Positions 17,852-26,803 of a stretch of DNA of 64,000 nucleotides are shown here, piece by piece. Location of the stretch: positions 78,124-142,123 of the forward strand of contig NZ_JUIV01000014.1 of NCBI RefSeq assembly GCF_004151235.1, read 5' to 3'. Position numbers and translations under genes: made by a program. Source of the DNA: Flavobacterium anhuiense. Lineage in GTDB: Bacteria; Bacteroidota; Bacteroidia; Flavobacteriales; Flavobacteriaceae. Positions within the stretch are counted from its first letter, which is position 1. Each line of letters begins with the position of its first letter. The notes under the pieces are model-generated. The model had not been told where the DNA came from. It searched no databases and saw only the letters and a list, made by a program, of their open reading frames with translations.

Positions 17852-18601
17852 ATGAAAACATTTTTTCCTAACATCCTTATTATTCTTAGTCTTTCTATTT
17901 TATTCAGCTGCAATAATAAAAACGAATCTGCAAAAGCCACATTGAAAGAGGAAACAAAAACAGATTCTGCATTTGTAAATGGTTCGCCTTGCGATATTAA
18001 ACTGTCTTCTATACATTTTACAAAAGCGGTTAACGGTGCCGACTCGCTAATAAAATTAGAAACAAATGAAAAAATCATTTTTAAAGCTGGCGAAAAATCA
18101 GATTACTTTTCTGATCCAAACGAAAAATTGTCCAATACAAGCGCCCCAATGCTTTTGTCTAAAGTAGACAACACAAAACCTTTTACGCTTACCGCGAAAG
18201 TTACGCCTGAGTTTACAGAAAAAGGATTATATAATGCTGGTGTTCTATATCTTTATGTTAACGATAGTTTTTATCAGAAATTTTGTTTTGAGCAGGATGA
18301 AAGAGGCAATCACAGAGTTGTAACTGTTCGTACCATGGGAACTTCTGACGATAATAATCATGATGTGGTGAAAGTACCTTCTGTTTACATGAAAATCAGT
18401 TCTGATACTAAAACGGTTGCAAGTTATTATTCAGTAGATAAAAAAAATTGGCAGATGGTTCGTTTGTACAAAAACAATTATCCAAAAGAAATTTGGGTGG
18501 GAATTAGCACACAATGTCCTGTAGATAAAGGAACGAAAAGTATTTTTGAAGAAATCAATCTAGAAGAAAAAAGTGTTTCTAATTTTCGTTTAGGCATATA
18601 A
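17852..18601 (+). CDS. DUF1349-type lipoprotein (concanavalin-like fold expected)
   Basis: The 249-residue protein has a lipoprotein signal ending LFSC (Cys20) and a Lys/Glu/Thr-rich linker. The folded part resembles DUF1349 (regulation-of-enolase-like) proteins: KAGEKSDYFSDPNEKLSNTS, LTAKVTPEFTEKGLYNAGVL, QKFCFEQDERGNHRVVTV, SYYSVDKKNWQMVRLY, and VGISTQCPVDKG. The fold predicts carbohydrate or surface binding, but no function is established. It is divergent from the LuxR gene. Confidence 0.8.
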   Translation: MKTFFPNILIILSLSILFSCNNKNESAKATLKEETKTDSAFVNGSPCDIKLSSIHFTKAVNGADSLIKLETNEKIIFKAGEKSDYFSDPNEKLSNTSAPMLLSKVDNTKPFTLTAKVTPEFTEKGLYNAGVLYLYVNDSFYQKFCFEQDERGNHRVVTVRTMGTSDDNNHDVVKVPSVYMKISSDTKTVASYYSVDKKNWQMVRLYKNNYPKEIWVGISTQCPVDKGTKSIFEEINLEEKSVSNFRLGI

Positions 18602-18727
18602 TCCTAGTTTAATTTTTTTATCAATAAGATAATCATTTTTTTAAACAGGTGTATGATTTGTATTACTAAGTTTTGTATTTTTATAAATAGCAAAATTTAT
18701 TATTACCTAACTTTAAAAATAAACTAC

Positions 18728-19060
18728 ATGGGAAAATTTGTAATCACTACTAGAGCCAATGGGGAATTCCAGTTCAATTTAAAAGCTGGTAATGGCCAGA
18801 CTATTCTAACAAGTGAAGGATACACAACAAAAGCAGCTTGCAATAATGGAATTGAGTCTGTTAAAAAAAATGCGGCAGACGATGATCGTTATGATAGATT
18901 AGAATCTAAAAGCGGAAAGCCATATTTTAATTTAAAAGCTGGAAATGGCCAAATCATTGGCTCAAGCGAAATGTACGAAAGTGTATCTGCTAGAGAAAAC
19001 GGAATTGAATCGGTAAAGAAAAATGCTCCTGACGCCACTATTGACGATCAGACGGCTTAA
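18728..19060 (+). CDS. YegP/DUF1508 family protein with two tandem repeats
   Basis: I chose ATG 18728. The upstream in-frame ATG (18653) would add 25 residues with no family similarity. The 110-residue product consists of two DUF1508 units of about 50 residues: GEFQFNLKAGNGQTILTSEG and later KPYFNLKAGNGQIIGSSEMY, each ending in NGIESVKKNA. The small cytosolic family is widespread and functionally poorly defined. A strong bidirectional terminator follows. Confidence 0.9.
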   Translation: MGKFVITTRANGEFQFNLKAGNGQTILTSEGYTTKAACNNGIESVKKNAADDDRYDRLESKSGKPYFNLKAGNGQIIGSSEMYESVSARENGIESVKKNAPDATIDDQTA

Positions 19061-19079
19061 AACATATTTATAATTATAA

Positions 19080-19118
19080 AAAAAGCTGTTTCTATTAATT
19101 TAGAAACAGCTTTTTTTT
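19080..19118. terminator. Bidirectional terminator between yegP-like and GH43 genes
   Basis: AAAAAGCTGTTTCT and AGAAACAGCTTTTT form a 14-bp stem around an 8-base loop, with T runs on both strands. It serves the + strand YegP-like gene and the end of the - strand PUL operon. Confidence 0.9.
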
Positions 19119-19139
19119 ATTGAAAATTAAATACTGAAA

Positions 19140-21077
19140 TTATTTCTTCAAAACCTCAATTCCAGCATGAGTTGGAACAACTTGTTTGATGGTTCCATCT
19201 GCATTAAATTCTAATTTATCGATGCAGACTTCACGATGAAAACCTCCTGCGTCTCCCATTTTTATTCCTGTTGGATAAGAGAATCTATGATACGTGATAT
19301 ACCATTCGTCTTTATTCGGAATTTGTAAAACTGAATTGTGTCCTGTTGCATAAATTCCTTCTTCTGGTTTTCCTTGAATTACAATATTGTTTTCTGGAAT
19401 TTCAAGCGGTCCTGTTGGAGAATTTGAAATTCCGTATCTCACTTTGTAATTCGGACTTCTGGTGTCGTCTTCACTCCAAAAGAAATAATATTTTCCATTT
19501 CTGTAGATTACGTAGGTTCCTTCACGGAAAGTGTCATCAACTGCAATTACTTTTGTTGTTCCTTGCTTTATTGAAACCATATCTGGATTTAGCTCTGCAA
19601 CGCCCATGTACATATTACCCCAATATAAATAGCTCTTTCCTGTTTTTGGATCTGTAAAAACATCGGGGTCAATTTCCTGACCGTCTTTTATTCCTTCTGG
19701 TCTTGTAGCTACAATTGCTTTTCCGCTGTCTTTAAAAGGCCCTGTAGGATTATCAGAAACTGCAACTCCAATTTTTTGTGCCGCCGTAAAATAGTAAAAA
19801 TACTTATATTTCCCTTTTATATTTTTTTCTACTATACATGGCGCCCAAGCATTTCTGTTTGCCCAAGCCACGTCTTTTTTAAGATCAATGATAACTCCTT
19901 CGTCTTTCCAATCTACTAAATTATCTGACGAAAAAGTCTTGAAATAATATCCTGACCAGCCATCAAATCCGTCGCTTGTTGGATAGATGTAATATTTTTT
20001 TGTTTTATTTGAATATAAAATTTCAGGATCGGCATAATAACCTTCCAAAACTGGATTATGATTTACTTTTTGAAGTTTTGCTGGCATTCCCCATTTGTCT
20101 GTAATTCGCTTTAATTCAGAACGGGTTATTGGAAGAATTGTTCCATGACGCGGATTAAAGTCCATTGAAATGTCATTGTCAATTACGCTGAAATTTTCTA
20201 AATCTTTAGTTTTTGTAAATTGATATCTTCCTTTAGTGTAAACGTCGTACATCAAAATATACTGGTCTGAATTATTTAGTTTGAAAACACTAGAACCTTC
20301 TACTCCATCTTTTGTCTGCTGCAGATAGTTATCATTTTCAATCCAATTTCCTGAAGTCAAATCTTTTGTAACTGCCACTTTGATTCCGGGCGTATTGGTT
20401 TCTGTTTTGTAAAAAAGATGATATTCTCCATCTTTTTCAATTATGTCCCCGTCAATACAAGCATTTCCTGACTTTGGAACGAATAACAGTTTAGGAGCGC
20501 TTTCTAAAGCCGTGAAATCCTTATTCGCGTAAGCGTAATAAATTTTATCCGGTCCTCCTGCATGCTGCATACTAAAGTAAATCATGTATTTACCCGCTTT
20601 TGTATCATAAATAGTTTGTGGCGCCCAAACACGTTTTAGATTTTCGTTTCCTGGAAATGTATTTTGGATATTTACAATATTGCTTTTCCAGTTTACTAAA
20701 TCGGTACTTTTTAATAAAACCATTGCACGATTGCTGTCCCAGCCTTTTGAAGAAGTCATATCGGTCAAAACCATATAAAATGTCTTGCCATCTGCGCCAC
20801 GCAATATATGCGGATCACGAACTCCTCCTGTTGAACTGATGGTTTTACTGTCTAAAACAGGCCTGTTGTTATTAAGGGCATAATAATGATAGCCGTCTGT
20901 GCTTACGGCGTAATTGACCGCTTCTTCTTCTACTTTATTCCCAATAAAATAAACAAATAAATAAGCTGTCAGATCTTTATCTGCAATTACGGGCGGAATT
21001 CCTTTTGCTGTATTTTGGGCTTGTAAGGGATCAAAAAGGCTTAATAATGATATAAGGCAAAAAAATATTCTCTTCAT
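19140..21077 (-). CDS. Tandem-domain GH43 glycosidase, exported
   Basis: The 645-residue protein has a signal peptide (ending about PLQAQ) and two five-bladed GH43 propellers in series. In the first (about 30-320) the three expected acids are visible in VRDPHIL, IDGDII and VEGSSVF. In the second (about 335-640) they are in YADPEIL, EIDPDVF and REGTYVI. Both domains therefore look active. GH43 enzymes include arabinofuranosidases, xylosidases and exo-galactanases. It is the last gene of the large PUL operon: its ATG follows the GH27 stop with no gap. In the proposed arabinogalactan context it could remove arabinose or galactose side units. Confidence 0.9.
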   Translation of the reverse strand: MKRIFFCLISLLSLFDPLQAQNTAKGIPPVIADKDLTAYLFVYFIGNKVEEEAVNYAVSTDGYHYYALNNNRPVLDSKTISSTGGVRDPHILRGADGKTFYMVLTDMTSSKGWDSNRAMVLLKSTDLVNWKSNIVNIQNTFPGNENLKRVWAPQTIYDTKAGKYMIYFSMQHAGGPDKIYYAYANKDFTALESAPKLLFVPKSGNACIDGDIIEKDGEYHLFYKTETNTPGIKVAVTKDLTSGNWIENDNYLQQTKDGVEGSSVFKLNNSDQYILMYDVYTKGRYQFTKTKDLENFSVIDNDISMDFNPRHGTILPITRSELKRITDKWGMPAKLQKVNHNPVLEGYYADPEILYSNKTKKYYIYPTSDGFDGWSGYYFKTFSSDNLVDWKDEGVIIDLKKDVAWANRNAWAPCIVEKNIKGKYKYFYYFTAAQKIGVAVSDNPTGPFKDSGKAIVATRPEGIKDGQEIDPDVFTDPKTGKSYLYWGNMYMGVAELNPDMVSIKQGTTKVIAVDDTFREGTYVIYRNGKYYFFWSEDDTRSPNYKVRYGISNSPTGPLEIPENNIVIQGKPEEGIYATGHNSVLQIPNKDEWYITYHRFSYPTGIKMGDAGGFHREVCIDKLEFNADGTIKQVVPTHAGIEVLKK

Positions 21078-22445
21078 TTATTTTTTACTTTTTAATTGAT
21101 ATAACACTGAAGCGTGAGGTCTTAAATCGGCTCCAATTTCTTTCGAATTTAATTTAGCTTTTTCTCCTGTCCACATATTTAAAACTTCCGCAGTACCTGA
21201 AATTCCAAGATCTGAAAGATTTACGGACACTTTCTGCGAATCTTTATCCGAAGTATTGAATAGAGCTAAATAAACACTCCCATCTTTTGCATTTTTTGAA
21301 GTGACTGCAATCTTTCCGTCTTTTTGGAAAAGCTGTTTTACTTCAGTACTTTCATTATGCATTTTTACTACTTCTTTATTCGTTAATAACGATAAGGTAA
21401 AAGCATCATTGCTTGGTAAATCGCCGCCAAAAAACAATGGTGATTTGAAGATATTGAAAAATGTAATTAAAGTATATTGTTCGTCTTTTGTTAAACGAGT
21501 CATTCTGTCGTTCCCACGTTCTCCTCTAATCGAAATACGCCCTAACGGAATCATATCGCAATCTGGCCATGTTCCCGGTGCGATGTACGGATACCATTTT
21601 TGAGCAACATCCATTAAATGTGTGATGTGCGGCCAAGTATCCCAAACATCATCTACCATACGCCACATATTGGCATTTGCAGATACGTGTGGCGCTGCTG
21701 AAATTGGTGTTTCTCCTGGAGATGTGCTTAAAACAATTTTACGCCCACATTTATCAATGGCGTTTCTAATTAAATTAATTTCTCCTTCGTGATACGGTCT
21801 TGATAAATCATCAATCTTAATAAAATCTACTCCCCATTGTGCGTACAATTCGAAAATAGAATTATAATATTCCTGTGCTCCTGGTTTATCCGCTACAACT
21901 GTATAATTATCTCTCAGCCATTCGCATTGCAATGCTGTTGAATAAATCTGATCTGCTGTAATTCCGTTTGCACCTTTAATTGGCATTTTTTCTTCAACCG
22001 CTTTTTTCGGAATACCGCGCATAATATGAATTCCAAATTTCAGTCCTTTTTTATGAATGTAATCTGCTAAAGGTTTAAAACCTTGTCCATCTTTTGCCGA
22101 AGGAAATCGATTTACTGCCGGAAGATATCTCCCGTATTGATCGATAACATAACGTGGATCTGTTTGATTGTAACCGCCTGCTTTGTCATTTTCGACAAAC
22201 CATCGGATATCCACTACGACATATTCCCAGCCAAATTTCTTCATCTCTTTTGCCATATAATCGGCATTGGCTTTTACTTCATGTTCTTCAACAGTCGGGC
22301 CGTAACAATCCCAGCTGTTCCATCCCATTGGCGGAGTCTGAGCCCATTGTTTAAATTCTTCTTTTTGAAATGTGTTTTGAGCGTTAGTTGTAGCTGATAG
22401 AAAAAATGTTCCTATAGCGATTGTAAGTAAGTTTGTAATTTTCAT
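21078..22445 (-). CDS. GH27 alpha-galactosidase-type enzyme, exported
   Basis: The 455-residue protein has a signal peptide and the GH27 opening TPPMGWNSWDCYGPTVEE. The nucleophile is Asp212 in DFIKIDDL. WRMVDDVWDTW supplies the later acid region, and SPLFFGGDLPSNDAFTLSLL is typical. A C-terminal beta-sandwich ends in LRPHASVLYQL. GH27 includes alpha-galactosidases and beta-L-arabinopyranosidases. In an arabinogalactan PUL the second activity is also plausible. It is separated from the upstream GH2 gene by a hairpin, and directly abuts GH43. Confidence 0.9.
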   Translation of the reverse strand: MKITNLLTIAIGTFFLSATTNAQNTFQKEEFKQWAQTPPMGWNSWDCYGPTVEEHEVKANADYMAKEMKKFGWEYVVVDIRWFVENDKAGGYNQTDPRYVIDQYGRYLPAVNRFPSAKDGQGFKPLADYIHKKGLKFGIHIMRGIPKKAVEEKMPIKGANGITADQIYSTALQCEWLRDNYTVVADKPGAQEYYNSIFELYAQWGVDFIKIDDLSRPYHEGEINLIRNAIDKCGRKIVLSTSPGETPISAAPHVSANANMWRMVDDVWDTWPHITHLMDVAQKWYPYIAPGTWPDCDMIPLGRISIRGERGNDRMTRLTKDEQYTLITFFNIFKSPLFFGGDLPSNDAFTLSLLTNKEVVKMHNESTEVKQLFQKDGKIAVTSKNAKDGSVYLALFNTSDKDSQKVSVNLSDLGISGTAEVLNMWTGEKAKLNSKEIGADLRPHASVLYQLKSKK

Positions 22446-22511
22446 CTATGTTTTTATGTGTGGTTTTTACACTTTAAATATAATGAAATTTTATTGTTGC
22501 AGACAAAAATT

Positions 22512-22546
22512 AGACCTGACAGGTTTTAAAAACCTGCCAGGTCTTT
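22512..22546 (-). terminator. Hairpin between GH2 and GH27 inside the PUL operon
   Basis: AGACCTGACAGGTTTT pairs almost perfectly with AAAACCTGCCAGGTCT, and on the - strand a T-rich stretch follows after two A. It lies just after the GH2 stop, 65 bp before the GH27 start. It may terminate part of the transcripts and lower expression of GH27-GH43. Confidence 0.7.
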
Positions 22547-22556
22547 TCTTGCTTTG

Positions 22557-24980
22557 TTATTTCACATTTACAGTAACCTCAACAGGTTTTAGCCACTGGC
22601 TTGTAAATTTTACTTTTATTGGCGCTGTCGAATCTCCATTTGCCTGAATATATGCTGCTATATGTCCGTGGAAAACACGCTGTACATTATCTGTGTAATC
22701 GGTCATATCGCTGTTATTTCCAGCTTCCAATCCTAATAATTTTCCGGGGCCGCTAATCGTACAAGTTACTTCATTATCTGAAAGCATTACCGGAAGTCCG
22801 TTTTGATCTTTAACCTGAACCATGATTTTAGCAACGCCTTTGTCTTTGCTTATCGTAATGTTTTTCTCTGCAATCGTTAATTCAACTGGCTGTTGTGTTG
22901 AAGCAATTGCAAAACGGCTCACCTCTTTATCACTTTTATCTAAACCAACTGCTTCTAATTTTCCTGAAGCAAACGGAATATCCCAGTAAATAATTCCCGT
23001 TTTTTCGTCATATAATTTAGTTTCTCCAACCACTTTTCCGTTCAATTCCAAACGCGCTTTTGCTGCATTGGTATAACAAACCACTCTGATTTTCTGCCCC
23101 GCTTCATAATTCCAAATTGCCCACGCATCTTTAGAAATATCTTTTTCATCTGCTAAAGGATATGTTCCTAAATAAGCCATTGGTTTATCTGACCATAATG
23201 ACTGGCGGAAATATCCTCTTGGTTTAATAACTCCCGCAAAATCGACTAAACCTGAGTAAAATCCTCTTGATGGCCATCTTCCTGATTCTCCTAAATAATC
23301 GATGCCTGTCCACAGGAATTGCCCAAAAATATGTTTGTTGTTTTTTACTGCGAGCCAAGGTTCCATATCATGAACATTTTCACTTCCGTAAATAACCCTT
23401 TTTGGATATTTAGCATGATCTGTCTGGTATTTGCTTTCTGTATAATTGTATCCTGTAATATCTAACGCACCTGGATATTCTGTTTCATTAGACATTGCGA
23501 CTCCTGCTAAGCCTGCCGTTGTCGGACGTGATTTATCGTATTTTTTAACTGCTGCCACCAAACGTTTTGCTATAGCTCCAAGACGCATGGCATCTGGCGC
23601 ATCTGGTTTATAGCCTCCATAAGCTGCTTGTCCGAAACCATCTTTTCCTTTATCTAAGACCGGATGCGAATATGGATCGTTTGGATAATCTACTTCGTTG
23701 CCAATGCTCCATGCAAATACGGAAAGATGATTTCTGTCACGACGCACAAAATCTTCTAAATCTTTTTCTGCCCAATCAGCAAAAATATCAAACGAACCTT
23801 CAAATCCAGGTGTTCCATAATTCCAGCCTTCTAGCCATTTACGCTTTGGGAATTCCCATTCGTCATAAGCTTCGTTTAAAACTAACAATCCTAATTCGTC
23901 GCAAAGCTCATAAAAATCTGGTGCTTGCGGATTATGACTTGTTCTGATGGCATTTACACCAATTTCCTTCAAGGTTTGTAATCTTGTTTTCCAAACTTCT
24001 CTCGGAACTGCTGATCCCAAAACTCCTGCATCATGATGTAAACAAACCCCTTTCACTTTCATCCATTTTCCGTTAAGGGCAAAACCATTGTTGGGATCGA
24101 ATGTAAAGTTTCTAAAACCTGTTTGTGTTACCGTTTTATCGATTTCTTTCCCGTCCTGTAAAACAGTAGTTTTCAATTCGTATAAATTTGGATTGTCTAA
24201 ATCCCATAACTGTGGATTCTTAACATTGATTTTAGTCGAAATTTTTCCGTTTTGATTCCCCGCAACTTCAACTTTAGAAGTTGTTTTTCCAACTGATTTT
24301 CCATCTTTTGAAAACAATTCATTTACAACAGTTAAAGCTGAATTAGAAGCAGAACCATTCTCTACATCTATCTCAACATTCAATGTTCCTGCTCCTTTTT
24401 TCACTTCTGGATAAGCATAAACGCCCCATTGTGCAATATGAATCGGATTAGCATAAACTACCCATACATTTCTGTAAATTCCTGAACCTGTGTACCATCT
24501 CGAATCGGCACTTTGGCTGTGGTCAACACGAACTGAAATCGTATTTTCTCCTCCAAATTTTACAAAAGGAGTGGCATCATATGCAAAAGAAATATAACCG
24601 TTTGGACGTTTTCCTAATGATTTTCCGTTGATGAACACTTCACTTCTGTTGTAAACGCCTTCAAAATACAAATACACTTTTTCACCTGCTTTGCTCTGCG
24701 GAATATTGATTGATTTTCTGTACCAAGCAATGCCGCCCGGTAGATACCCTTGACAGCTTGCTAGCGTTGGACTCAATTGTCCTTTTACGCTCCAGTCGTG
24801 CGGTACATTTACGTTCTGCCATTTAGTATCATCAAAAGCAGCATTTTTTGCATCGGAAACATCCTGAAGATTGAATTTCCAATTGTCATTAATTTTTTTT
24901 GAATCTCCAAACGAAATCTGGCTACTCGCAGACAGACAAGAAAAGAGTAAAACAGGAAGTAAAATTTTCTTAGTTAACAT
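22557..24980 (-). CDS. GH2 beta-galactosidase with C-terminal Ig-like domains, exported
   Basis: The 807-residue protein has a signal peptide (SCLSASSQ). The N-terminal jelly roll contains VPHDWSVKG, GIAWYRKSINIP, and RSEVFINGKSLGKRPNGYIS, with WYTGSGIYRNVWV. The TIM barrel has CLHHDAG, IRTSHNPQAPDFYELCDELG, acid/base Glu in WSIGNEVDYPND, and nucleophile Glu in VIYGSENVHDM. C-terminal Ig-like domains of DUF4982 and big-Ig type follow (VQVKDQNGLPV). The HHDAG/TSHNP pattern is the beta-galactosidase side of GH2. In the operon it follows two GH30 genes, consistent with removal of beta-galactose. Confidence 0.92.
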   Translation of the reverse strand: MLTKKILLPVLLFSCLSASSQISFGDSKKINDNWKFNLQDVSDAKNAAFDDTKWQNVNVPHDWSVKGQLSPTLASCQGYLPGGIAWYRKSINIPQSKAGEKVYLYFEGVYNRSEVFINGKSLGKRPNGYISFAYDATPFVKFGGENTISVRVDHSQSADSRWYTGSGIYRNVWVVYANPIHIAQWGVYAYPEVKKGAGTLNVEIDVENGSASNSALTVVNELFSKDGKSVGKTTSKVEVAGNQNGKISTKINVKNPQLWDLDNPNLYELKTTVLQDGKEIDKTVTQTGFRNFTFDPNNGFALNGKWMKVKGVCLHHDAGVLGSAVPREVWKTRLQTLKEIGVNAIRTSHNPQAPDFYELCDELGLLVLNEAYDEWEFPKRKWLEGWNYGTPGFEGSFDIFADWAEKDLEDFVRRDRNHLSVFAWSIGNEVDYPNDPYSHPVLDKGKDGFGQAAYGGYKPDAPDAMRLGAIAKRLVAAVKKYDKSRPTTAGLAGVAMSNETEYPGALDITGYNYTESKYQTDHAKYPKRVIYGSENVHDMEPWLAVKNNKHIFGQFLWTGIDYLGESGRWPSRGFYSGLVDFAGVIKPRGYFRQSLWSDKPMAYLGTYPLADEKDISKDAWAIWNYEAGQKIRVVCYTNAAKARLELNGKVVGETKLYDEKTGIIYWDIPFASGKLEAVGLDKSDKEVSRFAIASTQQPVELTIAEKNITISKDKGVAKIMVQVKDQNGLPVMLSDNEVTCTISGPGKLLGLEAGNNSDMTDYTDNVQRVFHGHIAAYIQANGDSTAPIKVKFTSQWLKPVEVTVNVK

Positions 24981-25058
24981 GTTTTTAGTTATTTTTTGTT
25001 TCGGGTTTCAGATTTCAAGTTAGGTTTGAACGTGAAACCTGAAACTTGAAACCATTTT

Positions 25059-26645
25059 TTAATATTGTAATTCTCCAACGAACGTCACTACTGACCTTGC
25101 TGGAATTTCTAAATTTCCATTTTTTTGGACTTCAGCTCTTTTTAAATTTGATGCATCAGAAGTTACATAAGGTGTGAACTCATTGTTTTTTAAAGTTCCT
25201 TTTGATAAATCGAATTTGTATTTCTGAGCTTCTTTGCCACAGTTTACAGCCACAACAATAAGTTTTTTGTTTAAAATGTCTTTGTATGCGGTAAGCATTA
25301 CATCATTTGCTGCATCTAATTCTTTTTGGTTTGGAACATCAACTCGCTGCATTCCCGGACGTACAAAAAGCGAATAATTTCCTAAAGCCCAAAGCAATTT
25401 GGAATCGTGAAATTCTCCATCATTCCTCACATAATCTGGTGTTGTGCTTCCATTGCTTTTTCCATCATCCAGATAAATTAAGCCGTCTTTGTAATCTACT
25501 CTTGTAATAGAAGTCCACCATTGCCACGAAGCGGCATTTGCCACCGCAATATCGTTATGGATTAAACGGGCTACAAATAAAGCAGTCTGCATTCCTAAAT
25601 CTCTTCCGCAGCCAGAACCTCCCGGAATTTCAGCTTCTCCCGGATTTTCTAAAATGCAATATTCCGACTGCCAGTACTTTAATCCCGGTTTTTGCTTAAC
25701 TTCTGCGGCAATCAATTTTCGGCTTAAAACTTGTCTTTCAATTGGCCAAGTAGTAAAATAACTATGTCCAAGGATTACATTTTTTACATTCGAAAATTTT
25801 GTCACATTGGTTTTTGTTTTTCCAAAGAAAAAATCGATCTGATTGTCACGATTTTCGGCATTTACATTTTCATATAAATAATCGATTTGCGCGGCTTCTG
25901 CAATTACGATTTCGGTGTTCAGTTTTTTAGCTTTCAGTTTCTCTGAAAGTGATTTGGTTAAATCATATATTTCCTGATTGGTCGCTGGTGTTCCCTCTTG
26001 ACTGTTGGTATCCCCATTTTTTGGCATCCATTCCCATTGCGGTTCATTTATGGGACTGACATAATCGAATTTGATTCCTTCTTTTTTCTCCAATCCTTGA
26101 ATACTTTGAACTAAGAAATCGGCAAATTTTGGAATTGCACCATCTTTTAGATTCAGTTTATTCTTTTGAGAAGCAAAAGACAATCCATTGTTCGTCATAT
26201 GCACTGGCGGACTATTGGTAAAAATCAGAAATTTTTCTACCCCGCGTTTTTTGGCTGCCTGCAAAAACCATCTTTGCCCTTCTTGTTTTGAGAAATCGTA
26301 AGTTCCATCAGCATTTAGGAAACATTCACTTCTTCTCCACTCGTCCGAAACTTTACTGTTTTCTCCTTGCTCTGCACTTCCAGCGCCTAGATTAAATCTC
26401 CAAATCGAAAGTCCGATTCCTTTTGGATTTCCCTGCGCATCGATTTCTTTGCTAAACAATAAATCTGCAATGGCATTTTTTTTCTGTTCTGGCCAGTTTT
26501 TACCCACAAATTGCGTTCTCCAAGCATCAGAACCTCCAAAACCGTCCATGGTTTGTACTACATTATCTGTGCTGATGGTAACGGTTCGCTGTGCAAAAGA
26601 CAGCGAACTAATTACCAATAAAAGCGAGAGATATACTTTTCTCAT
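25059..26645 (-). CDS. GH30 glycosidase, probable endo-beta-1,6-galactanase type (second copy)
   Basis: The 528-residue protein has a signal peptide ending LSFAQ and no lipid-attachment Cys, so it may be periplasmic or secreted. The barrel starts TMDGFGGSDAWRTQFVGKNW. The acid/base is Glu201 in SPINEPQWEW and the nucleophile is expected at the Glu of YWQSEYCILE. WQWWTSITR and the C-terminal beta-sandwich (IPARSVVTFVGEL) complete the GH30 fold. The NEPQ-W plus nearby QEGTPATN pattern resembles the fungal endo-beta-1,6-galactanase branch rather than glucocerebrosidase or xylanase branches. It is a close paralog of the upstream gene. Confidence 0.88.
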   Translation of the reverse strand: MRKVYLSLLLVISSLSFAQRTVTISTDNVVQTMDGFGGSDAWRTQFVGKNWPEQKKNAIADLLFSKEIDAQGNPKGIGLSIWRFNLGAGSAEQGENSKVSDEWRRSECFLNADGTYDFSKQEGQRWFLQAAKKRGVEKFLIFTNSPPVHMTNNGLSFASQKNKLNLKDGAIPKFADFLVQSIQGLEKKEGIKFDYVSPINEPQWEWMPKNGDTNSQEGTPATNQEIYDLTKSLSEKLKAKKLNTEIVIAEAAQIDYLYENVNAENRDNQIDFFFGKTKTNVTKFSNVKNVILGHSYFTTWPIERQVLSRKLIAAEVKQKPGLKYWQSEYCILENPGEAEIPGGSGCGRDLGMQTALFVARLIHNDIAVANAASWQWWTSITRVDYKDGLIYLDDGKSNGSTTPDYVRNDGEFHDSKLLWALGNYSLFVRPGMQRVDVPNQKELDAANDVMLTAYKDILNKKLIVVAVNCGKEAQKYKFDLSKGTLKNNEFTPYVTSDASNLKRAEVQKNGNLEIPARSVVTFVGELQY

Positions 26646-26672
26646 TTATTTTTTGTTTTTATTATCCTCAAT

Positions 26673-26765
26673 TTTGTCATTTAGACGAAGGAAAAATTTC
26701 TGTAATACAAGTCTCCAATCTTTGTGGAGCTACTTGTGGAGATCCCTCCTTCGTCGGGATGACAA
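26673..26765. repeat. Hairpin element with GTCATTTAGACGAAGGA ends, copy 4 of 4
   Basis: TTTGTCATTTAGACGAAGGA faces TCCTTCGTCGGGATGACAA with a few mismatches, and the core CCAATCTTTGTGGAGCTACT is conserved. This copy is inside an operon, between the two GH30 genes, so it is transcribed and may form an mRNA hairpin. Confidence 0.88.
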
Positions 26766-26803
26766 GATTATGTGAAACCTTAGTTTCTTAGCAACTCAGA
26801 ATC

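Noticed and set aside
18653..18727. Longer start for the YegP-like protein
   Set aside because: The extra 25 residues are hydrophobic and unrelated to the family, which begins at the Met of MGKFVI.
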